Source of the DNA: an uncultured Clostridia bacterium
GTDB lineage: Bacteria; Bacillota; Clostridia; Oscillospirales; Oscillospiraceae
Reading direction: 5' to 3'
NCBI GenBank assembly: GCA_946539175.1
Contig: CAMNHH010000075.1
Coordinates: 1-10,641, forward strand
DNA length: 10,641 nt
Of the stretch, positions 6,744 through 10,641 are shown piece by piece. The position numbers and the translations under genes are program-made. The notes beneath the pieces were generated by a model, which had not been told where the DNA came from, made no database searches, and was given only the letters and a program-made list of their open reading frames with translations. The first letter of the stretch is position 1; each line of letters starts with the position of its first letter.

Positions 6744-7727
6744 CTACTCCAGCAGCATATCCGTAAAGTCCATCAAGGGCCCGTAGAGCCGATGGGCCTC
6801 CCGCTTGAGCTGGGGGAAGCAGAAGGGACAGAAGGGCTCCCAGCGGCGGTTGAAGGAGCGTCGGCGCACCAGAATGTGGATGCAGCCCCGGCGGAAGATG
6901 ACGCACAGATCCGGGTAGCGCTCCGTCATGGACAGCAGCTTTTCCGCCATTTCCACGGTGATCAGACTGCGGAATTCCTCCGGGGAGTCGGCAAAGCAGC
7001 GAAACTGCTGCCCCAGAGCCTGGTGGTCCGGCTGCAGCTCCACCATGCGCTTGGCGATGCCCCGGTGGGAAAAGCGGTTTTTCGTCTCCCGGCTCTCCAG
7101 AATCACGGTGCCGTCAAAGTCCACGTTGAGCCGGACGGTGAGCCACTGGCCCCGGACCTTCACCTTGTGGCTGGTGTAGTCCTCCGCGTAGACGCCGCCG
7201 CAGACGATCTCCTGGGCGGCCACCCAGCAGTCCCGGTACAGGCCCTCCAGCCGGTTGGCTGTGTAGTAGCGCTCCACGCTGCTGAGCAGTCCCACGTCGC
7301 AGAGCGTCTCCTCCACGGCGCTGCGGCGCTTGGCCTCATAGCTCAGATCGGAGAAAGTCTGCTCCAGCACCTCGGGCATATAGCGCTGCTTGAAGCTCTG
7401 CTCCAGCCGCCGCAGACCGTAGCGGGCCCCGTACAGGGCGCCCAGCCCAACCATCAGCAGAATTGCCTGGCGGATCAACTGGGAGACGGCCTCGCCGGCG
7501 CTCATGCCGGTGAGGAAGAAGCGGATATACTTACCCGCGAAGGCCACCCGCTCCGGGAGCCCGTCCGCGATCTGCTGCAGCAGACCCGGGCTGAAGGCGG
7601 CCAGCACGTACTGGATGGCAAACCAGAGGATCCGGGCAGTGGCGTAGCCGATCAGAGCGGCGCAGAGCAGCTCCGACAGCAGCAGAAGCACCTTGCCGGC
7701 CTCGTATAAAACCATGCGTCTTGTCAT
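6744..7727 (-). CDS. Membrane-anchored DUF3137-like protein of unknown function
   Basis: No biochemical role is known to me. The 327-residue product begins with a long hydrophobic stretch (about 13-45, one long or two short membrane helices), has a second hydrophobic segment at about 88-104, and then a soluble part of about 220 residues. The middle of that part (RYYTANRLEGLYRD near 153, a beta-rich VKVRGQWLTVRLNVDFDGTVIL near 190, and ITVEMAEKLLSM near 256) recalls DUF3137 (PF11335) proteins, which pair N-terminal membrane helices with this domain. A CPFC pair sits near 300-303. The start is set by a textbook GGAGGAG at 7734-7740, 6 nt before the ATG at 7727; a GTG further upstream at 7748 would swallow that site. 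It follows hpf on the same strand after a hairpin. The family assignment is from memory of motif pattern and is moderate. Confidence 0.7.
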   Translation of the reverse strand: MTRRMVLYEAGKVLLLLSELLCAALIGYATARILWFAIQYVLAAFSPGLLQQIADGLPERVAFAGKYIRFFLTGMSAGEAVSQLIRQAILLMVGLGALYGARYGLRRLEQSFKQRYMPEVLEQTFSDLSYEAKRRSAVEETLCDVGLLSSVERYYTANRLEGLYRDCWVAAQEIVCGGVYAEDYTSHKVKVRGQWLTVRLNVDFDGTVILESRETKNRFSHRGIAKRMVELQPDHQALGQQFRCFADSPEEFRSLITVEMAEKLLSMTERYPDLCVIFRRGCIHILVRRRSFNRRWEPFCPFCFPQLKREAHRLYGPLMDFTDMLLE

Positions 7728-7766
7728 AGGCAACTCCTCCGGGGACACAGGGATGTGCCCTTACAA

Positions 7767-7794
7767 ACTGAGGTACGGCGAACCGTACCTCAGT
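7767..7794 (-). terminator. Stem-loop terminator downstream of hpf
   Basis: A perfect 12-bp stem (ACTGAGGTACGG at 7767-7778 with CCGTACCTCAGT at 7783-7794). Read on the minus strand the loop is TTCG, a stable tetraloop, and the next bases are TTTGT. It lies 52 bp after the hpf stop and 39 bp before the DUF3137 start, so it ends or attenuates hpf transcripts. The short T-run suggests incomplete termination. Confidence 0.7.
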
Positions 7795-7840
7795 CGTTTG
7801 TTTAAGCATTTGAAACGAATCCTGCCAACAGACTGTCCGA

Positions 7841-7846
7841 ATTATA
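7841..7846 (-). promoter_or_regulatory. Isolated perfect -10 hexamer after hpf
   Basis: TATAAT on the minus strand directly after the hpf stop codon. No good -35 is found 16-18 bp upstream (the place lies in hpf coding sequence and reads TCTTCT or similar). If used, the hairpin at 7767-7794 would be in the leader of the DUF3137 gene instead of only ending hpf. Confidence 0.25.
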
Positions 7847-8389
7847 TCAACGAACGTCCTCCAGAAGACCGTAGTCGCCGTCGTTCCGGCGATAGACCAC
7901 CGCAAAGGCGCCGTCGGCATCCTCATCGCGGAAGGCGAAGAAGTTGTGGCCCAGCAGGTTCATCTGCAGAATGGCCTCGTCCCGGCTCATGGGCATCATG
8001 GCGAATTCCTTGATGCGGATGAGCTTGTAGTCCTCGGTGTCTTCCACGTCGGGGACAAAGGAGGTGGCGTTCTCCGCGCTGCGGACGAAGGCGTCCTGGC
8101 GGAGTCTGCGGGCCAGCCGGGTCTTGTTCTTACGGATCTGGCGTTCAATGTCGGAAACGGCCGCGTCGATGGAGGCGTACATGTCGGAGGTGCTTTCGCT
8201 GGCGCGGAAGTACATGTTGGAGGCATGGACGGTCAGCTCCACCTTATTGCGATTCTTCTCGACGGAAAAAGCGACAAAGGCTTCTGCGTCATCCCGGAAA
8301 TAGCGGTCCAGCTTGGCAACCTTTTTCTCGGCGTAGGCATGAACGCTTTGCGGCAGGGTGACCTTCTTCTCGTTGATCTGGAATTTCAT
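7847..8389 (-). CDS. hpf: Ribosome hibernation-promoting factor, long form
   Basis: The protein binds the 30S decoding region and, in the long form, joins two 70S ribosomes into inactive 100S dimers during slow growth or stress. The 180 residues show the N-terminal S30AE domain (1 to about 100, with MKFQINEKKV, KVAKLDRYF and a DMYASIDAAVSDIERQIRKNK helix), a linker (101-118), and the C-terminal dimerisation domain (119-178: IRIKEFAMMPMSRDEAILQMNLLGHNFFAF and VVYRRNDGDYGLLE). Both domains are complete. AAAGGAG lies 9 nt before the ATG. The leader contains an imperfect hairpin (8403-8409 with 8412-8420) whose one arm runs into this ribosome binding site. It has its own promoter (8442-8469) and a hairpin downstream. 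Other names used for this family are raiA and yfiA; the long form is usual in Bacillota. Confidence 0.96.
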   Translation of the reverse strand: MKFQINEKKVTLPQSVHAYAEKKVAKLDRYFRDDAEAFVAFSVEKNRNKVELTVHASNMYFRASESTSDMYASIDAAVSDIERQIRKNKTRLARRLRQDAFVRSAENATSFVPDVEDTEDYKLIRIKEFAMMPMSRDEAILQMNLLGHNFFAFRDEDADGAFAVVYRRNDGDYGLLEDVR

Positions 8390-8441
8390 ATTGCGTCGCT
8401 CCTTTCAAGTGCTTGAGAAACCGATTGGCTCCTCTGTACTT

Positions 8442-8469
8442 ATTATACCACAAATCCCGGTATAATCAA
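8442..8469 (-). promoter_or_regulatory. hpf promoter with overlapping inverted repeat
   Basis: On the minus strand TTGATT (8469-8464) and TATAAT (8447-8442) are 16 bp apart, a good sigma-A pair, with the -10 ending about 52 nt before the start codon. A 7-bp inverted repeat TTATACC/GGTATAA (8443-8449 and 8459-8465) covers the -10 and the edge of the -35 and may be an operator. Confidence 0.75.
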
Positions 8470-8491
8470 GGAGTTTTTTTGCATCGGGGAA

Positions 8492-8649
8492 CAGGGATCA
8501 GACCCGCCCGTAGCGGCGAGCATTGCTCGCCACAGATCCCCGCCCGCAGGGGCCGAACTCGAAGCGTCACGAAGTATGCCCACATCGGCCCGCCGCCACG
8601 GACAGCCCGCCCGTAGCGGCGAGCATTGCTCGCCACGGATTGCCCCGTG
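8492..8649. repeat. Composite palindromic repeat cluster upstream of hpf (family 2)
   Basis: This fills most of the 392-bp gap between hpf and the DUF4364 gene. Bases 8492-8513 and 8550-8595 together are the reverse complement of the large unit at about 6567-6636. Between them 36 nt (8514-8549) carrying the palindrome GGCGAGCATTGCTCGCC (8515-8531) have been inserted, flanked by copies of CCGCCCGYAG. A further copy of the same palindrome is at 8618-8634. GGGCCGA at 8550-8556 can still pair with TCGGCCC at 8585-8591. A CCCGTGCGGG motif near 8644-8653 leads to the AT-rich tail. Confidence 0.88.
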
Positions 8650-8655
8650 CGGGTC

Positions 8656-8720
8656 AATTGAAAATTGAAAATTGGGAATTGAAAATTGTGGTGTTTTCAA
8701 ATTGCCATATGAAAACATTG
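8656..8720. repeat. AT-rich tandem heptamers with conserved 30-bp tail
   Basis: Four full 7-bp units and part of a fifth (AATTGAA, AATTGAA, AATTGGG, AATTGAA, AATTG) run from 8656 to 8688, then about 30 bp with a GTTTTCA/TGAAAAC hairpin (stem 7 bp). The part 8670-8720 matches 5635-5685 in 41 of 51 positions. In both copies it stands on the same side of a GC-rich hairpin containing CCGTGC, which suggests it is a fixed part of the element. Confidence 0.8.
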
Positions 8721-8736
8721 GAAATGGGGCAGGGGT

Positions 8737-8768
8737 TACGGATTCCTCGCTTCGCTCGGAATGACCCA
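8737..8768. repeat. REP-like imperfect palindrome (family 3)
   Basis: GATTCCTCGC followed by TTCGCTCGGAATGACC forms an imperfect hairpin (outer stem ATTCC at 8742-8746 with GGAAT at 8758-8762; beyond it TTACGG/TGACC-like ends). Very similar strings are, from memory, scattered repeats in many bacterial genomes. It lies 14 bp after the DUF4364 stop and may act as a weak transcript end. Only one copy is in this window. Confidence 0.55.
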
Positions 8769-8781
8769 GCCGGTGGGGCGG

Positions 8782-9330
8782 TCATTGGCTGTCCGCCTGA
8801 TCGGCTTCCTCCTTTGCCAGCAGGGTTTCGGTGATGATCTGATACAGCTTGTCGGCCTTGTCGGGGAAGGACTTGGTGAGGAAGGCGGCCTGGCGGGGGG
8901 AGGGACAGGTATATTCGATGGTGATGAGGCTGCCCAGCTCGTCGTCCAGGTGCATGACCGCCAGGGCCTCGCCCCCCGGCTGCTCCAGCACCTCAGTGCG
9001 GACGAAGCTCTGCCGGCGGATCTGCCGGTTGAAGCGCTCCACGGCTCTGGCTGCCCGCTGCTGCACCGGGTAGGCCAGGGAGTCCCTGGTGATCAGAGCG
9101 GTCTGGCGGCCCTTGTCGGTGATCCGGTATCCCTCCTCGCTCTGCTCCAGGTGGCCGGTTTCCACCATCTGGGGAAGGGCCTGCATCACGTCAAAGTAAC
9201 TGAGCTTGTCGTCCTGCAGGCAAAGCTCGTAAAGGGTCTGGGTATTGACGGGGTAGAGCAGCTTGTCCGTCACGTAGAGGATCAGCAGCTTTACGTCCAG
9301 CATATCGTTGATAAAGCCATGGTGGGCCAT
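8782..9330 (-). CDS. DUF4364 family protein, winged-helix N-terminus
   Basis: The 182-residue product resembles the clostridial DUF4364 family (PF14277), for which I know no experimentally shown function. Residues 10-85 look like a winged helix: LDVKLLILYVTDKLLYPVNTQTL, then YFDVMQALPQMVETGHLEQ, and a wing-like EEGYRITDKGRQTAL. A charged helix follows (90-108, rich in Arg), then a beta segment (121-141, ALAVMHLDD, GSLITIEYTCP) and a last helix. This arrangement suggests a DNA-binding regulator with a small C-terminal dimer or sensor part; that is inference. AGGAGG is 7 nt before the ATG and a strong promoter lies just upstream, so it is probably expressed on its own although the AlkD-like gene lies 104 bp upstream on the same strand. 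The gene ends next to a repeat cluster. Confidence 0.8.
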   Translation of the reverse strand: MAHHGFINDMLDVKLLILYVTDKLLYPVNTQTLYELCLQDDKLSYFDVMQALPQMVETGHLEQSEEGYRITDKGRQTALITRDSLAYPVQQRAARAVERFNRQIRRQSFVRTEVLEQPGGEALAVMHLDDELGSLITIEYTCPSPRQAAFLTKSFPDKADKLYQIITETLLAKEEADQADSQ

Positions 9331-9358
9331 GAAAACACCTCCTGAAAAGAGTCACTCT

Positions 9359-9387
9359 ATTATACACGACGCCGACGGGAAATACAA
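9359..9387 (-). promoter_or_regulatory. Promoter of the DUF4364 gene
   Basis: On the minus strand TTGTAT (9387-9382) and TATAAT (9364-9359) are separated by exactly 17 bp. The predicted transcript would begin near 9352, leaving a short leader of about 20 nt with AGGAGGTG. It lies in the gap after the AlkD-like gene, for which no convincing terminator is seen. Confidence 0.78.
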
Positions 9388-9434
9388 GTGCCCGGACGCA
9401 GTTTGTCCGTCTTCCGGACGGGCTTTGTCGGCCC

Positions 9435-10139
9435 TCAGCGCAGCGCCCGCAGCAGCTCCTTCTGCGCCGGGCTGAGGCGATGGCTCTCCACCGCCTTCTG
9501 AATGGCCTTCCGGTGGGTCCAGGGGTCCAGACAACGCCGGGTGAAGCAGGGGAGCACAGCCTCCCACTGGACGGCAAGGGCCGAAGCAAAGTACCAGGCC
9601 CGCATCATGTTGACATAATATTCCTCAGAGCGGATCGCCGCCACCGCCGCGGGCCAGGCCGGGGCGAAGGCCTCCCCCAGAAAATGGTCCATCAGCTGCT
9701 TGATCCCGAAACGGAGGGTATAGCAGTGTCTGGAGGCCAACCAGCCGGGGATTTGGGCCGCCAGCTCGTTCCGGTGCTTCCGGAAGCAGGGGAGGCTGAG
9801 ACTGTCGCAGACGGCCCAGTTGTCCATCCAGGGCAGAAAGGCCTCCACCCGGCCAAGGAGGACGGCGAAGTCCTTCTCATAGGCAAGCAGATAGCCGTGG
9901 AGCAGATTTTCCTCCTGGTAAGGGTGGGGGAGGGCCTCCAGAAAGGCCGCCGCCGCCGGGCTGCCCCGCAGATCCCTTGCCATGGCCCGGAGGGCCGGGC
10001 TACTGACCCCCAGTATCCGGTCCGGCTCCAGCGTCGGGATCAGCCCGGCGGTGAAGGCCCGGTAAGCAGGCTCCCCCATGACAAGCAGCCGCTCCCGGAT
10101 GGAAGCGGCTGTCTGGTTCTGGGGTTCCGGGGCCCTCAC
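9435..10139 (-). CDS. AlkD-like DNA alkylation repair protein (HEAT-like repeats)
   Basis: Proteins of this family (PF08713) are all-helical DNA glycosylases that remove positively charged alkylated bases such as 3- and 7-alkylpurines without flipping them. The 234 residues match the family length. The catalytic set known from B. cereus AlkD (Trp109, Asp113, Arg148, Trp187) appears here as Trp108 and Asp112 in DNWAVCDSL, Arg143 in LRFGIKQLM, and Trp182 in MRAWYFASAL, so it should be active and not of a subtype lacking these residues. The N-terminus (IRERLLVMGEPAYRAFTAGLIP and GVSSPALRAMA) is also typical. The start is a GTG in the 4-bp GTGA overlap with the stop of the upstream metal regulator, implying translational coupling and transcription from that gene's promoter. 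No clean terminator follows. Confidence 0.88.
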   Translation of the reverse strand: MRAPEPQNQTAASIRERLLVMGEPAYRAFTAGLIPTLEPDRILGVSSPALRAMARDLRGSPAAAAFLEALPHPYQEENLLHGYLLAYEKDFAVLLGRVEAFLPWMDNWAVCDSLSLPCFRKHRNELAAQIPGWLASRHCYTLRFGIKQLMDHFLGEAFAPAWPAAVAAIRSEEYYVNMMRAWYFASALAVQWEAVLPCFTRRCLDPWTHRKAIQKAVESHRLSPAQKELLRALR

Positions 10140-10504
10140 GCCTGCTGCTCCACGAAGCGCTTGATGGCCTCGTAGGTCTCGTCGGAGATATAGTGCTCCA
10201 CCTTGCAGGCGTCCTCCACCGCCACGTCCTCGCTGACGCCGATGGCCTTGAGGAAGGCGGAGAGAATCTTATGCCGGGCGTAGATCTTCTCCGCGATGAC
10301 CCGCCCGCTGTCGCTGAGCTTGAGAAAGCCGTTCTCATCGGTATAGACGTAGCCCGCATCCATGAGAATATGCACGCCCCGGCTGACGCTGGGCTTGGAG
10401 AAGCCGAGATGCTCCCCCACGTCCACGGCGCGTACGCCGCTCTTCCGCTGGGAAAGGATAAGAATCGTTTCCAGATACATTTCGCCGGATTCCTGTAAGC
10501 GCAT
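10136..10504 (-). CDS. Short DtxR/IdeR-like metal-dependent transcriptional regulator
   Basis: A 122-residue metal-responsive repressor of the DtxR/MntR family. A winged helix spans about 8-70 (AVDVGEHLGFSKPSVSRGVHILMDAGY recognition part, wing with GFLKLSDSG), followed by the dimerisation and metal domain (71-122). The C-terminal SH3-like domain of DtxR is absent, as in MntR. By alignment from memory, Met9 (EMYLET), Cys100, Glu103 and His104 (DACKVEH) occupy the DtxR primary-site positions Met10, Cys102, Glu105, His106. MntR has Asp8 and Glu99 where this protein has Met9 and Cys100. His78 is kept, but the ancillary-site Glu83 and His98 of DtxR are replaced by Ser82 and Val. This favours iron as co-repressor. 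GGGAGG lies 7 nt before the ATG; a strong promoter and palindromes lie upstream. It is co-transcribed with the AlkD-like gene. Confidence 0.9.
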   Translation of the reverse strand: MRLQESGEMYLETILILSQRKSGVRAVDVGEHLGFSKPSVSRGVHILMDAGYVYTDENGFLKLSDSGRVIAEKIYARHKILSAFLKAIGVSEDVAVEDACKVEHYISDETYEAIKRFVEQQA

Positions 10505-10554
10505 AGGATCGCCTCCCTGTGTAGTTTTCCAGGCTTTGACCGGTATATAAAGTT

Positions 10555-10583
10555 ATTATATCTGAGCCGGGAAGAAAAGTCAA
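10555..10583 (-). promoter_or_regulatory. Promoter of the metal regulator / AlkD-like operon
   Basis: On the minus strand TTGACT (10583-10578) and TATAAT (10560-10555) are 17 bp apart, close to the sigma-A consensus. The -10 ends about 50 nt before the start codon. The -35 directly adjoins the palindromes at 10584-10611. Confidence 0.82.
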
Positions 10584-10611
10584 AGAAAATAATTTTCAAT
10601 AAATTGAAAAT
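10584..10611. promoter_or_regulatory. Overlapping Fur/DtxR-like palindromes, candidate metal-regulated operator
   Basis: Two AT-rich dyads overlap. One is a perfect 20-bp palindrome at 10592-10611 (arms ATTTTCAAT and ATTGAAAAT, 2-bp centre). The other, 10584-10598, read on the minus strand as TGAAAATTATTTTCT, agrees with the Fur 7-1-7 consensus TGATAATNATTATCA in at least 11 of its 14 defined positions. They touch the -35 of the regulator's promoter and lie just upstream of a possible divergent promoter, the usual place for an autoregulatory site. Confidence 0.5.
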
Positions 10612-10616
10612 AAGGC

Positions 10617-10641
10617 TTTACATTTCCGAATTTATCTGCTA
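10617..10641 (+). promoter_or_regulatory. Possible divergent plus-strand promoter cut by the window end
   Basis: TTTACA at 10617-10622 is followed by 17 bp and then TA, the last two bases of the window, which could be the start of a -10. It would drive a gene to the right, divergent from the metal regulator. Only the -35 is visible. Confidence 0.25.

Noticed and set aside
6792..7709. 305-residue plus-strand frame opposite the DUF3137 gene
   Set aside because: Antisense shadow; the minus-strand gene has an excellent ribosome binding site and membrane segments.
8461..8466. TATAAT on the plus strand
   Set aside because: It is the mirror half of the dyad over the hpf promoter; no plus-strand gene follows, only repeats and the 3' end of the DUF4364 gene.
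9405..9419. Hairpin GTCCG-TCTTC-CGGAC after the AlkD-like gene as a terminator
   Set aside because: The stem has only 5 bp and is followed by AAAC on the minus strand, with no T-run.
9480..10175. 231-residue plus-strand frame opposite the AlkD-like gene
   Set aside because: Antisense shadow; the minus-strand frame carries the AlkD catalytic residues and overlaps the regulator in an operon.
10534..10585. Inverted repeat CTTTGAC/GTCAAAG around the regulator promoter
   Set aside because: Arms of 7 bp lie 38 bp apart and one arm is the -35 element itself, so chance similarity is the simpler reading.

Overview
The window looks like a chromosomal housekeeping stretch from a GC-rich clostridium (Bacillota, probably the Oscillospiraceae/Oscillospirales group). 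This rests on a Gram-positive-type PolC replicase directly after ispG (a pairing common in clostridia), a long-form hibernation factor, a clostridial DUF4364 protein, strong G/C bias at third codon positions, consensus-like sigma-A promoters and AGGAGG-type ribosome binding sites. No phage, transposase, CRISPR, tRNA or rRNA gene was seen.

Layout. The left part (18-6494) is on the plus strand: ispG (isoprenoid precursor synthesis), polC (replicative polymerase) and udp (uridine phosphorylase). The right part (6744-10504) is all on the minus strand. Reading in the direction of transcription from the right edge, it holds a short DtxR/IdeR-like metal regulator, an AlkD-like DNA alkylation repair protein (start codon overlapping the regulator's stop), a DUF4364 winged-helix protein, hpf, and a membrane-anchored DUF3137 protein. 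Udp and the DUF3137 gene converge on 6495-6743. The right edge (10505-10641) looks like a divergent control region: a good minus-strand promoter, overlapping Fur/DtxR-like palindromes, and the beginning of a possible plus-strand promoter cut by the window end.

How the genes relate. The genes are mostly separate housekeeping functions rather than one pathway. The only tight coupling is regulator plus alkylation-repair protein. The regulator carries Met9, Cys100, Glu103 and His104 at the DtxR primary metal-site positions, so iron is a more likely signal than manganese.

The least ordinary content is between the genes. The gaps at 1056-1175, 5581-5685, 6492-6730 and 8492-8768 are filled with palindromic repeats from at least three families. 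One family is modular: a 37-bp hairpin unit stands in tandem at 6492-6565, and a related 36-nt unit is inserted inside an inverted copy of the neighbouring 70-bp unit at 8492-8595. These repeats touch genes: one appears to supply the stop codon of udp, and another supplies the putative ribosome binding site of polC. I see no clearly new defence or metabolic system; the repeat family and the iron-regulator/AlkD operon are the parts most worth following.
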